Below are positions 8,580-16,565 of a stretch of 64,000 nucleotides of DNA, piece after piece. The stretch covers positions 105,540 through 169,539 of the forward strand of contig JAEZQY010000017.1 in assembly GCA_023441055.1 (NCBI GenBank), given 5' to 3'. The translations under genes and the position numbers were made by a program. Position 1 is the first letter of the stretch; the number at the start of each line of letters is the position of its first letter. This DNA comes from Bacillota bacterium (GTDB lineage Bacteria; Bacillota; Bacilli; Paenibacillales; UBA4045). The notes under the pieces were generated by a model that was not told where the DNA came from, made no database searches, and was given only the letters and a program-made list of their open reading frames with translations.

Positions 8580-8749
8580 GAAGCGGACCTCCTTTCTTCA
8601 TCATTGTCTACCCTGATTGTAACTGCGTTGTGTTAAGCCAAGATAATTGGTTGATTATCGGACCGTTAACTTTCTAAGCTGTTTTATGATTCCTTACTAC
8701 TCTTCCCTGATTATCCAAGGGTTATTCAGACAAGACAGCGCATTCATTT

Positions 8750-8788
8750 TTTATGATTTTTTAAGGTTGATTTTAACTGTTTTTAAGG
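8750..8788 (+). promoter_or_regulatory. 11-bp phased TTAAGG-like direct repeats upstream of the NEW3/ABC operon
   Basis: In the 273-base AT-rich gap before the NEW3-domain gene, hexamers lie at exact 11-base steps: TTTATG (8750), TTAAGG (8761), TTTAAC (8772) and TTAAGG (8783). Phased direct repeats like this are typical binding arrays for response regulators such as PhoP, whose boxes are TTAACA-like. No clear -10/-35 pair stood out nearby. The rest of the gap shows nothing else recognisable. Confidence 0.35.
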
Positions 8789-8852
8789 ATCATTTGCCAT
8801 TCTTAGTGATGAAAGTTTCATACTATTTTCCATTACTTGAGGAGGGTGTAAC

Positions 8853-10001
8853 ATGAGTAGTTGGAGGAAGAAAAGCAGCCTGCTGCTGACATTGTTATTG
8901 GGGGTGATGCTGCTGACCGTACCGGTATCCGCCGCTGAGCCGATCGAGCTCTTCACACCGTATACCAGTCTAACGGCAAGCCCAGGGCAATCCGTCTCTT
9001 ACTCCGTTGAAGTTATGAATCACACATCGGATATTCAGCATATCGGGCTGTCCGTGCAGCAAGCACCGACAGACTGGACTTACGAGCTGACATCCGGCGG
9101 CTGGACCATCGACCAGATTACGGTGAAGCCGGACGCCTCACAGACGATCAACTTTAAGATCACGATTCCCTATGCTGTGCAGAAGGGCGAATATAAGCTG
9201 TCGCTTGCGACAGACAAGGGCGCCTCATTGCCGCTGACCATTCACATCGCAGAAGCCGGCACGTTCCGGACTGAGCTGACGACCGAGCAGCCGAATCTGC
9301 AGGGGGCAAGTGATGCCAGCTTCACTTATACAACGACGCTTAACAACAAGACGGCCGAAGAACAAACCTATGCGCTCAGAGCGTCCTCGCCAGCAGGCTG
9401 GCAGGTGGAATTCAAGACTGGCGGACAGAATGTCAGCTCCGTTGTGCTGGAGCCGAATTCATCGGAATCCATCACGGTTGTCGTCAAGCCAGCCATCAAT
9501 GTCACCGCAGATACGTACAAGATTCCAATCGAAGCCTCGAATGCCTCTACCGGCGATAAGCTGGAGCTCGAAGCCGTTATAACCGGCACTTACGGGCTGG
9601 ATTTAACTACGAGCGATGGCCGTGTGAGCACAGAGGTGACAGCTGGAGGCAGTAAGAAGGTGGAATTGGTGCTTCGTAATACCGGCACATCAGACCTCGA
9701 CGGAATCAGTCTTAGATCGACTACACCGGCTGATTGGTCGGTCGAGTTCGAGAAGGATTCCGATATCGCGCTGGCAGCAGGGGAGAGCAAGACGATCACC
9801 GCCACATTCCACGCCAGCAGCAAGGCCATCTCTGGCGACTATGTAGCCAGCATCACAGCGAGCGCTGCTGAGGCGACAAGCTCGTCTTCATTCCGCATAA
9901 CCGTGGAGACCTCTGTCTTGTGGGGCTGGCTAGGCATTCTGATAATTGCGGGAGTATTCGGCGGGATCTTCTACTTATTCCGTAAGTATGGGAGGAGGTA
10001 A
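8853..10001 (+). CDS. Secreted, membrane-anchored NEW3-domain protein
   Basis: A 382-residue protein with a signal peptide (about residues 1-28, ending VPVSAAEP), three tandem beta-sandwich repeats of the NEW3 type found in alpha-galactosidase-associated and COG1470 proteins, and one C-terminal membrane helix (about 355-376) followed by a short basic tail. The repeats recur as SPGQSVSYSVEVMNHTSDIQ, NLQGASDASFTYTTTLNNKT and VTAGGSKKVELVLRNTGTSD. It is therefore displayed outside the membrane. GGAGGGTG lies before the ATG. It sits 2 bases before an ABC ATPase gene and upstream of a permease gene, so it probably works with that transporter. Function otherwise unknown. Confidence 0.82.
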   Translation: MSSWRKKSSLLLTLLLGVMLLTVPVSAAEPIELFTPYTSLTASPGQSVSYSVEVMNHTSDIQHIGLSVQQAPTDWTYELTSGGWTIDQITVKPDASQTINFKITIPYAVQKGEYKLSLATDKGASLPLTIHIAEAGTFRTELTTEQPNLQGASDASFTYTTTLNNKTAEEQTYALRASSPAGWQVEFKTGGQNVSSVVLEPNSSESITVVVKPAINVTADTYKIPIEASNASTGDKLELEAVITGTYGLDLTTSDGRVSTEVTAGGSKKVELVLRNTGTSDLDGISLRSTTPADWSVEFEKDSDIALAAGESKTITATFHASSKAISGDYVASITASAAEATSSSSFRITVETSVLWGWLGILIIAGVFGGIFYLFRKYGRR

Positions 10002-10003
10002 CC

Positions 10004-10993
10004 GTGAGCGCGCCTATTATCAAACTTGAGGGACTAACGAAGAAGTATAATGGGTTTACCGCAGTGAATGAATTGGATCTGGAGATTTATCCAGGTGAGA
10101 TCTTCGGCTTGCTCGGCCCCAATGGCGCGGGTAAGTCGACCACCATCCTGATGATGCTCGGACTTACTGAGCCTACCGCTGGCTCAGCGACGGTATGCGG
10201 ACTTAATGCTACGCGCTATCCGATGGAGGTCAAGCGGCGAGTTGGTTACTTGCCGGATGACGTAGGTTTCTATGAGGATCGCACCGGTCTTGAAAATCTT
10301 ATCTATACAGCTAGATTGAACGGCGTTTCTGAGCAAGAGGCCCAGACACGGGCATCCGAGCTGCTGCAGCGCGTCGGCCTCAGCGAGGCTGTTCACAAGA
10401 AAACTGGGGCTTATTCACGCGGTATGCGCCAGCGACTCGGACTTGCGGATGTGCTGATTAAGCGACCTGAGGTCATTATTCTCGATGAACCGACATTGGG
10501 GATCGATCCAGAGGGCGTCCGCGAGCTGCTGGAGCTCATTCATCGGCTCAGCAGAGAGGAAGGTATCACGGTGCTGATCTCCTCCCATCACCTTCATCAG
10601 ATGCAGCAGATCTGCGACCGCGTCGGTCTGTTCGTGAAGGGCAAGCTGCTCGCAGATGGTGACATTGCTACACTGGCGAAGAAACTATTCATCGAAGAAT
10701 TTATTACGATCGAGCTCGGCTTTACAAGTGAACAATCGACGGATGTGGATTCTATAATTGCGAAGCTGCGAGCGCTGCCCGAAGTCATGCGCATCGACTA
10801 TGAGAATGGCCTGCTGGCTATTGGCTGCTCGCGCGACATCTCCGGCGAGCTGGCAAGAACAGTGATCGAATCCGGCGGCGTACTCACCCATATGATGAAG
10901 CGCGAGCTCGGTTTAGATGAGATTTATCATCGATATTTCGAAGGAGGCGATGACCATGCAGGCGATGACCATGCAGGCGCTGCTCAAGCTTAA
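10004..10993 (+). CDS. ABC transporter ATP-binding protein
   Basis: A cytoplasmic ATPase subunit of about 329 residues of the ABC-2 export class. Walker A is GLLGPNGAGKST (about 37-48), the ABC signature is YSRGMRQRLGLA (about 138-149), Walker B is VIILDEPTLG (about 158-167) and the switch histidine is in ISSHHL. The C-terminal 100 residues are the accessory domain common in this class. The start is GTG at 10004, with GGAGGAGG just upstream in the end of the preceding gene. The last residues are a duplicated Asp-Asp-His-Ala-Gly produced by a 15-base tandem repeat (10946-10975). It overlaps the permease start by 38 bases, so translation is coupled. Confidence 0.93.
   Translation: MSAPIIKLEGLTKKYNGFTAVNELDLEIYPGEIFGLLGPNGAGKSTTILMMLGLTEPTAGSATVCGLNATRYPMEVKRRVGYLPDDVGFYEDRTGLENLIYTARLNGVSEQEAQTRASELLQRVGLSEAVHKKTGAYSRGMRQRLGLADVLIKRPEVIILDEPTLGIDPEGVRELLELIHRLSREEGITVLISSHHLHQMQQICDRVGLFVKGKLLADGDIATLAKKLFIEEFITIELGFTSEQSTDVDSIIAKLRALPEVMRIDYENGLLAIGCSRDISGELARTVIESGGVLTHMMKRELGLDEIYHRYFEGGDDHAGDDHAGAAQA
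10946..10975 (+). repeat. 15-bp perfect tandem duplication at the ATPase/permease overlap
   Basis: GGCGATGACCATGCA occurs at 10946-10960 and again at 10961-10975. It is read in one frame as the repeated C terminus of the ATPase and in another as the permease N terminus (Met-Thr-Met-Gln-Ala), which gives the permease several candidate ATG starts in a row. Confidence 0.9.
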
Positions 10994-11987
10994 GGGCCTG
11001 TTCAGCGGAAGCAAGCAAGCGGCCGCCGCGCCCAGACATCCACTGCGGGTCATGATCGAGAAGGAAATCGCTGATCAGGTGAAGAGCTGGCGGTTTATGA
11101 TCCTGCTGGCGCTTATGGCATTGACCTGTATGGGATCGCTCTATTCCGCGATCCAGGCAATCAGCGCAGCCGATCCAACGAGCGCGGAATTGAAGGATTT
11201 CGTCTTCCTGCGGCTGTTCACGCTGTCAGACGGCTCGCTGCCATCGTTCATCACCTTTGTTGGCTTCCTGGGACCACTGCTCGGACTAGGCCTTGGCTTC
11301 GACGCAATTAATTCCGAGCGCAATAAGGGCACACTCAGCCGACTGATGTCCCAGCCCATTCACCGTGATTACATTATAACGGCTAAGTTCATCAGCTCGC
11401 TGACTGTCATTGCAGCCATGTTCTTCGCGCTGGGCTTCCTCGTGATGGGTATCGGACTCATTCGCATCGGAATACCGCCTACGCCGGAGGAATTCCTGCG
11501 AATGGTCAGTTATATGGCGCTGACCGTCGTCTATGTCGCCTTCTGGCTGAATCTGTCCATTGTCTTCTCAGTTCGGCTCAGACAACCGGCCACCTCGGCA
11601 TTGTCGAGCATCGCCATCTGGATCTTCTTCGCGGTATTCTATGGGCTGATCGTTAACCTGCTGGGCAATGTTCTGTCACCTGGCGTTAATGCGACATCCG
11701 CGGACTATGCCAACTACCAGAAGCTGATGCTATTCCTGCAGCGACTGTCGCCGGACCATCTGTTCAGCGAGGCAACCTCGACGCTGCTGGTTCCCTCAGT
11801 CCGTACAGTCGGTCTAGTCTCCCAGGAGCAGATGGCCCAGCTCTTACTCTCGCTGGATGCACCGCTCTCGCTCGGACAGAGCCTGCTGCTCGTATGGCCG
11901 CAGGTGACCTGTCTGATCGCAGGCGCAGCGATCTGCTTCGCCATCTCCTATCGCCTCTTCATGCGTCAGGAGATTCGCTCCAGATAA
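10956..11987 (+). CDS. ABC-2 type transporter permease
   Basis: A membrane permease of about 343 residues and the partner of the preceding ATPase. A cytoplasmic N-terminal stretch is followed by about six hydrophobic segments, the first at FMILLALMALTCMGSLYSAI. The motif FDAINSERNKGTLSRLMSQP, between the second and third segments, is typical of NosY/YhaP-like ABC-2 permeases. The most likely start is ATG 10956, 8 bases after AAGGAGG; ATGs at 10950, 10965 and 10971 are alternatives created by the tandem repeat. Export of an unknown substrate, or a membrane-remodelling role, is inferred from family and neighbours. Confidence 0.88.
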   Translation: MQAMTMQALLKLKGLFSGSKQAAAAPRHPLRVMIEKEIADQVKSWRFMILLALMALTCMGSLYSAIQAISAADPTSAELKDFVFLRLFTLSDGSLPSFITFVGFLGPLLGLGLGFDAINSERNKGTLSRLMSQPIHRDYIITAKFISSLTVIAAMFFALGFLVMGIGLIRIGIPPTPEEFLRMVSYMALTVVYVAFWLNLSIVFSVRLRQPATSALSSIAIWIFFAVFYGLIVNLLGNVLSPGVNATSADYANYQKLMLFLQRLSPDHLFSEATSTLLVPSVRTVGLVSQEQMAQLLLSLDAPLSLGQSLLLVWPQVTCLIAGAAICFAISYRLFMRQEIRSR

Positions 11988-12074
11988 TTAGTGCATTCGG
12001 ACGGGTATTGCGCCAGCCGAAGAGACATGCTAGCCTTAACACTAGCAGCTATAAGGAGAGGACCGTACCCGTCT

Positions 12075-12959
12075 ATGAACAAGAACCATTCCAACATCTA
12101 TAAAGTGAAGCAGCCGGGCGAACTGCTCGCCTTCCTGATCGAGCATATGCCTCGTCTGAGCCGCAATGCCGTTAAGGCTATATTGAGCCGTGGCGAGGTC
12201 ACTTTGGACGGCAGAACCGTAACGGCCTATAACACACTGCTCCAGCAAGGTCAGACGGTAGCCATACTGCCCAAGGGACAGCTGGCGGCGAAGGCCGCGC
12301 TCATTGGGCTGACCATTCTATATGAGGACGATGACATTCTGGTCATAGCGAAGGAAGCCGGCTTGCTGTCCATCGCCTCCGCTAAGGAAACCGAGGCAAC
12401 GGCGTATCGACAGCTAAGCGAGCATGTCCGCCGCGACAATCCGCGCAGCCGCATCTTCATTGTGCACCGGCTTGATCGGGACACCTCGGGGGTCATGATG
12501 TTCGCCAAGAGCGAGAAGGTTCAGCAGCAGTTGCAGAACACCTGGCACGAACGCGTGAGCGAGCGCACCTACATCGCCTTGGTTGAAGGGCAAGTGAAGC
12601 GGAGCGAAGGTGTAATCGAGTCATGGCTCAAGGAGAACAAGGCACTCAAGATGTATTCCAGCCGCTATCCGAATGACGGACAGCATGCGATTACCCATTA
12701 CAAGCTGCTGCAAGCTTGTCGTGACTACTCCCTGCTGGAAGTAGAGCTTGAAACCGGCCGCAAAAATCAAATCCGCGTGCATATGCAAGACCTCGGCCAT
12801 CCGGTCGCCGGCGATAAGAAGTACGGCGCGAAGTCCAATCCGATTGGCAGGCTCGGCCTGCACGCCAAGACACTCGCCTTCCAGCACCCGTCGAGCGGAG
12901 AGCCAATGCGTTTCGAAGCGCCGGCACCGAAGCTGTTTATGCGTCCGTTTAATAGATAG
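12075..12959 (+). CDS. RluA-family pseudouridine synthase
   Basis: About 294 residues. This enzyme isomerises uridines in rRNA or tRNA to pseudouridine. An N-terminal S4-like RNA-binding segment (about residues 15-65) precedes the catalytic domain, whose active-site motif HRLDRDTSGVMMFAKS carries the catalytic aspartate near residue 142. The C-terminal GRKNQIRVHMQDLGHPVAGD block is also typical. ATG 12075 is chosen because AAGGAGAGG lies upstream, though about 14 bases away, longer than ideal. It appears to be a separate unit after the ABC permease, ending at the hairpin 12994-13024. The target uridine cannot be assigned among RluA/RluD-type enzymes. Confidence 0.92.
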   Translation: MNKNHSNIYKVKQPGELLAFLIEHMPRLSRNAVKAILSRGEVTLDGRTVTAYNTLLQQGQTVAILPKGQLAAKAALIGLTILYEDDDILVIAKEAGLLSIASAKETEATAYRQLSEHVRRDNPRSRIFIVHRLDRDTSGVMMFAKSEKVQQQLQNTWHERVSERTYIALVEGQVKRSEGVIESWLKENKALKMYSSRYPNDGQHAITHYKLLQACRDYSLLEVELETGRKNQIRVHMQDLGHPVAGDKKYGAKSNPIGRLGLHAKTLAFQHPSSGEPMRFEAPAPKLFMRPFNR

Positions 12960-12993
12960 AAATTACTGAATGAGCAGATGTTGCGGCACGCCC

Positions 12994-13024
12994 CTCCCCC
13001 TCCCTCCAATAGACGGACGGGGAG
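12994..13024. terminator. Hairpin terminator between pseudouridine synthase and the Gmk-like gene
   Basis: A C-rich arm (12994-13006) pairs with 13012-13024 over 13 positions with two mismatches, followed by CTTTTCT on the plus strand. It separates two convergent genes. Confidence 0.6.
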
Positions 13025-13039
13025 CTTTTCTATTCCTGC

Positions 13040-13600
13040 TTACTGTCCCACATAACCGCCAACTATCTCACTAAGCTCAGCCAGCGTCTTCTTCAATTCG
13101 ATATTCTGCACGACATGCTCGCACTCCTTGCGGTACGTCACTTCCTCCGTATAATGGTCCAGATAATGCTGCAGCACATCGTACGCCATCCCCTTCGACT
13201 CCAGCCGCTCTCGGACTGTCTGCTTGTCCACATAGATGAACAATCGCACTACCCGATCTCCATACCGGCGCTTGAACTCCGCCGCTCCCTCTCGATTCAG
13301 GATGAGATAGACATGCTGATCACCGCTCAAGGCTACATCAAGATCGCGCTCCCTAACGCCGTATCTTTCCCGATCAATCGTAACGATCTGCAGAAACTGT
13401 CCGTTGCTCGCCTCTTCCTCGAATGCCTCATGGTTCAAATAATGATAATCCTGCTGAACGCTCTTCACGCTATGCCTCGGCTGCCTAGTTGTGCATGAGA
13501 TAACATGTGCTAGATTAAACCTCTCGCCGATCACATGCGCGATCGTCTTCCGCCCAGAGCCGCTGGTACCTGTGAATACAAACAGAATCGGTTGATCCAT
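13040..13600 (-). CDS. Guanylate-kinase-like protein with altered active-site motifs
   Basis: A P-loop protein of about 186 residues with the size and block order of guanylate kinase (Gmk), which phosphorylates GMP. Key motifs differ. The P-loop reads GTSGSGRKTIA, where Gmk has GxSGxGKG[ST]; and the GMP-binding block reads CTTRQPRHSVK, where Gmk has STTRxPRxGE, so the Gly-Glu pair is lost. The lid region also lacks the usual run of arginines. The start is ATG 13600, with GGGAGG 7 bases upstream; the longer frame to 13615 is not needed. It stands alone, convergent to the pseudouridine synthase. It may be a paralogue with a changed substrate or a binding role; a true gmk is expected elsewhere. 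Confidence 0.75.
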   Translation of the reverse strand: MDQPILFVFTGTSGSGRKTIAHVIGERFNLAHVISCTTRQPRHSVKSVQQDYHYLNHEAFEEEASNGQFLQIVTIDRERYGVRERDLDVALSGDQHVYLILNREGAAEFKRRYGDRVVRLFIYVDKQTVRERLESKGMAYDVLQHYLDHYTEEVTYRKECEHVVQNIELKKTLAELSEIVGGYVGQ

Positions 13601-13782
13601 ATCCAGCCCTCCCATCCCGATATACTAATTATATCGACAGATTAGGCGGGAATACTGACCCTTTGTTAGATATGCCCAAAAGCGCATGATATAGACCTAT
13701 ACCCAAGCAATAATACAAGGCGAACGTAGACTATAAGTGGCAAGGATACAGTCACCACCCCACAAGGAAGGGAGGGGACCAG

Positions 13783-13929
13783 ATGGGTGTATACGCAGGC
13801 GGCTGCGGCCAAGCAGCGCCAGTCGCACAGGGCTGCAACGCCGGTTACGGCGGCTTTACAACAACAGGAGTAATCCTCGTGCTATTCATTCTGCTCGTAA
13901 TCGTTTCACAAGCAGGCTTCCTCATTTAA
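13783..13929 (+). CDS. YjcZ-like tiny sporulation membrane protein (48 aa)
   Basis: A 48-residue protein read directly from the sequence. It has a Gly/Ala/Cys-rich N-terminal half (GVYAGGCGQAAPVAQGCNAG) and a single membrane helix, VILVLFILLVIVSQ, close to the VLFILLIIVG core that defines the YjcZ/tiny-TM family of sporulating bacilli. AAGGAAGGGAGGGG lies just upstream of the ATG and the stop is TAA at 13927-13929. Proteins of this family are small, of unknown biochemical role and often made during sporulation. The 167 bases upstream hold no other gene. Confidence 0.85.
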   Translation: MGVYAGGCGQAAPVAQGCNAGYGGFTTTGVILVLFILLVIVSQAGFLI

Positions 13930-13957
13930 TTATTTTGCAATCGACATTTTACACCTC

Positions 13958-14001
13958 TTGTCTATCTTCCATCTATCGCCTAAAATGATACTAAACGTAT
14001 C
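13958..14001 (+). promoter_or_regulatory. Promoter and short palindrome before the acidic-protein gene
   Basis: TTGTCT (13958-13963), a 17-base spacer and TAAAAT (13981-13986) make a plausible sigma-A promoter. Directly after the -10 box lies GATAC-N5-GTATC (13987-14001), which could be an operator, then AAAGGAGGTG as ribosome site. Confidence 0.5.
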
Positions 14002-14016
14002 AAAGGAGGTGTTAGT

Positions 14017-14328
14017 ATGAGTGAACAAGAGGAGATCCAATTCGAAGAGCAAATTGCTGAGGATGCTGCTGAAGAAGTAGTCGAAGAGATTGCTGAGGAA
14101 GCAGAGGAAGTTAGCGATGACGCCGCTGAAGAGGCATCCGATGATGCAGCTGAAGAAGCTGCTGAGGAAGCTGCTGAAGAAGCTGAAGAAGCTGAAGAAG
14201 CTGCTGAGGAAGCTGAAGAAGTGGTCGCTGAAGAGGCAGAGGAAGTCACTGAGGATGCCAGCGAAGAAATCGTTGATGAAGCGATTGAAGCGGCGGCAGA
14301 CGAGTCGCCCGATAGTGAATCGGCCTAA
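14017..14328 (+). CDS. Extremely acidic Glu/Ala-repeat protein (103 aa)
   Basis: I do not recognise a family. The 103 residues are almost only Glu, Ala, Asp, Val, Ser and Ile in imperfect heptad-like blocks such as AEEAAEEAAEEAEEAEEAAE. There is no Lys, Arg, Cys, Trp, Tyr, Pro (apart from one near the end) or membrane segment, so it must be very acidic and either helical or disordered. A strong ribosome site (AAAGGAGGTG), a plausible promoter and a clean terminator make it a real transcription unit. The repetitive DNA (GCTGAAGAA-type units) probably grew by slippage, so length may vary between strains. It could be a charge-rich spacer, a chaperone-like or a metal-binding protein; no function is claimed. 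Confidence 0.75.
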   Translation: MSEQEEIQFEEQIAEDAAEEVVEEIAEEAEEVSDDAAEEASDDAAEEAAEEAAEEAEEAEEAAEEAEEVVAEEAEEVTEDASEEIVDEAIEAAADESPDSESA

Positions 14329-14346
14329 TCTATGAAGATTATAGAA

Positions 14347-14375
14347 TAACCCCCTTTAGCATGCAGAGGGGGTTA
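14347..14375. terminator. Hairpin terminator after the acidic-protein gene
   Basis: TAACCCCCT (14347-14355) pairs perfectly with AGGGGGTTA (14367-14375), followed by TTTCATT. It lies 10 bases from the convergent HD-hydrolase stop and may serve both. Confidence 0.8.
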
Positions 14376-14384
14376 TTTCATTCA

Positions 14385-15032
14385 TTATAATTGACCTGAC
14401 CACTCTTGGTGGAACCGTTCTAGATACTGCTCCATGAACCGATGTCGCTCTTCGGCCAGACGCCGTCCATGCGCGGTGTTCATCAGCTCCTTTAATTTGA
14501 GCAGCTTCTCATGGAAGTGATTAATGGCTGTATCGTTACCGCTGCGGTATTCTGCTTGCGTCATCGCTTCTCGCGGTAGAATCGCCGGATCATGGATCGG
14601 TCTGCCCTTAGCACCCGAATATGCGAATACACGAGAGATGCCAACAGCCCCGATCGCGTCCAATCGATCCGCATCCTGGACCACTCTGCCCTCTAATGTC
14701 CGCATAGGAGGACGTGACCCGCCCTTGAAGGACATCGCAGCTATGATCGCTATGACGTGCTCCGTCTGGGCATCTGACACGCCGTGCTGCGTCAGCCATG
14801 ATCGGATCTCTCGCAGTCCTTGCTCCTCATCGCCAACCAGCTTCTCATCTGCGACATCATGCAAGAGCGCAGCGAGCTCGCAGATGAATGCATCTGCGAG
14901 CTCCTCTCTGGCGATCGTGAGCGCAGTCGCTCGCACGCGCATGATATGCCACCAATCATGTCCGCTGAAATCATGTGCCAGCTTGGCTTGCACGAATTGC
15001 TCTGCTTCACGAATAAGCGCCGCCTGATTCAT
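14385..15032 (-). CDS. HD-domain phosphohydrolase (YpgQ/YedJ type)
   Basis: A 215-residue metal-dependent phosphohydrolase. The HD signature is complete: the first His in SGHDWWHIMRV (near residue 26), His-Asp in ALLHDVADEK (near 57) and the last Asp in VQDADRLDAIGAVGI (near 120). Size and the FKGG and GRPIHDP segments match the YpgQ/YedJ subfamily; B. subtilis YpgQ is reported to be a dNTP pyrophosphohydrolase, so nucleotide clean-up is a reasonable inference. It starts 1 base after the SPFH gene stop and appears to be the last gene of the NfeD-SPFH-HD operon. Confidence 0.85.
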   Translation of the reverse strand: MNQAALIREAEQFVQAKLAHDFSGHDWWHIMRVRATALTIAREELADAFICELAALLHDVADEKLVGDEEQGLREIRSWLTQHGVSDAQTEHVIAIIAAMSFKGGSRPPMRTLEGRVVQDADRLDAIGAVGISRVFAYSGAKGRPIHDPAILPREAMTQAEYRSGNDTAINHFHEKLLKLKELMNTAHGRRLAEERHRFMEQYLERFHQEWSGQL

Positions 15033-15033
15033 C

Positions 15034-15966
15034 TTATTTCTTCGCCTTCAGCACGTCAGCCATTGCACCTAAAGCACCTAATGTATCGATTGCACTGGAC
15101 GGGATGAACACCTTATTCGCCTCGCCATTGGCAATATCCTTGAGGGCTTCGAATGACTTGTAGGTCAGAACATTCTCATCTAATCCAGCGATCTTAATTT
15201 GCTCAATCCGATTCCGCTCTGCCTGCGCAACCAATTCAATCGCCTTTGCTTCACCGGCTGCTTCAAGCTCCTGCGCTTGCTTGAAGCCCTCCGCTTCGCG
15301 AATCCGCGCTTCCTTGTCACCCTCTGCCTTCAGGATCGCGCTCTGACGCTGACCTTCAGCTCGCAGAATCATATCCTGCTTGGCCGCTTCAGCCTCGAGA
15401 ATGATTGCGCGGCGAGAACGCTCTGCCTTCATCTGCTTATCCATCGCTTCTTGGATATCAAGCGGAGGCTTAATGTCGACTACCTCGACCCGCTCGATCC
15501 GTACGCCCCACTTCTCAGTCGCTTCATCGAGCGCGACACGGATGTCGGAGGAGATCTTCTCACGGCCTGATAACGTCTCATCGAGCTCCAGCTTACCGAT
15601 GATCTGACGGAGCGTTGCAGTCGTAATATTACGAACCCCTGTCACATAATCCCCGATACCGTATGTTGCTTGCTCAGCATTGATGACTTGATAGAAGATA
15701 ATCGTATCGATCTGCACTTGTACATTATCCTTCGTAATGACCGTCTGCGGCGGAACATTCGCCTGCTGAATCCGCAGGTCATGATAGCGCCGAACCTGGT
15801 CCACGACCGGGATAACGATATTCAGACCAGCTGTTAGAAGCTTGTGGAATTTCCCCAGCCGCTCCACGACGCCAACCTCTTGCTGTGGAATGATTTTAAC
15901 GGATAAGGCTACTACGACAATGATCAGTACCAGCAATACGATTAAGAAAATTATTAATGGGCCCAT
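15034..15966 (-). CDS. SPFH/stomatin-like membrane protein (QmcA type)
   Basis: A 310-residue scaffold protein with one N-terminal membrane helix (about residues 3-25), an SPFH/band 7 domain (about 25-200) and a coiled-coil, charged tail rich in Glu, Ala and Lys (AEGDKEARIREAEGFKQAQE). It belongs to the QmcA/stomatin class that forms large ring assemblies on the membrane surface. The gene lies 7 bases after the NfeD gene, the classic NfeD-stomatin pairing in which both proteins organise membrane microdomains or membrane quality control. Confidence 0.92.
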   Translation of the reverse strand: MGPLIIFLIVLLVLIIVVVALSVKIIPQQEVGVVERLGKFHKLLTAGLNIVIPVVDQVRRYHDLRIQQANVPPQTVITKDNVQVQIDTIIFYQVINAEQATYGIGDYVTGVRNITTATLRQIIGKLELDETLSGREKISSDIRVALDEATEKWGVRIERVEVVDIKPPLDIQEAMDKQMKAERSRRAIILEAEAAKQDMILRAEGQRQSAILKAEGDKEARIREAEGFKQAQELEAAGEAKAIELVAQAERNRIEQIKIAGLDENVLTYKSFEALKDIANGEANKVFIPSSAIDTLGALGAMADVLKAKK

Positions 15967-15973
15967 GCTCTAA

Positions 15974-16405
15974 TCAAACTCCTCTCGACTTGGATACATG
16001 CATAACGGTTGTTCCACGCTGCTCTACGATCACTCGCTCACCCTTGGCTATTGGCGAGTCCGCCGTAGCGCTCCACGTTTCCGTACCTACCTTTACAATA
16101 CCCATTGCCCCTGCTTCAATATCCTCTACTACTTCACCCTCCCGGCCGACTAAATCGTCGATCGGATCCTGAAACCCGCGCTTCCCTTGAATTCTGCTCG
16201 TAAGCGGTTTCGTGGTGAAGGTTAACACTACCGCGATGAAGCCTGCAACAATGATTTGCAGCAGCCAAGCATCGGGTGCAATTGCCGCAACAATCGTCCC
16301 TCCGATCGCGCCAATGCCAAGCCATAACAAGTAGAAGGTAAACGTCGTCATCTCGGCAATCAAGAGCACTACTGCAATGATCAGCCAGATTAACCATATC
16401 GCCAT
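15974..16405 (-). CDS. NfeD-family membrane protein
   Basis: A protein of about 143 residues with three hydrophobic helices (about residues 2-70) and a C-terminal OB-fold domain (DLVGREGEVVEDIEAGAMGI; ending KGERVIVEQRGTTVMHVSK). This is the short NfeD form without the protease domain. I place the start at ATG 16405, where GGAGGTG lies upstream; the longer frame adds eight unsupported residues. It precedes the SPFH gene by 7 bases, its usual partner. No strong promoter was identified in the 160 bases upstream. Confidence 0.9.
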   Translation of the reverse strand: MAIWLIWLIIAVVLLIAEMTTFTFYLLWLGIGAIGGTIVAAIAPDAWLLQIIVAGFIAVVLTFTTKPLTSRIQGKRGFQDPIDDLVGREGEVVEDIEAGAMGIVKVGTETWSATADSPIAKGERVIVEQRGTTVMHVSKSRGV

Positions 16406-16565
16406 CTTCTGCACCTCCAGAATCATCATATCGTTTAATACGCAGGAATAGAAGATAAAGATTCAACTGTAACGTTCAGCGCACGCTAATAACGCCTACT
16501 TCTAGTATACTATGAATAAGCGGATAGGGAATAAGTATTTAATCGGCCAAAATACACCAACACGT

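Noticed and set aside
8647..8856. 69-codon plus-strand frame before the NEW3 gene
   Set aside because: No ribosome site, AT-driven hydrophobic composition and it overlaps the phased repeats and the NEW3 ribosome site.
13980..14249. Ser/Ala-rich frame opposite the acidic-protein gene
   Set aside because: It is the shadow of GAA/GCT repeat codons; the plus-strand gene has the promoter, ribosome site and terminator.
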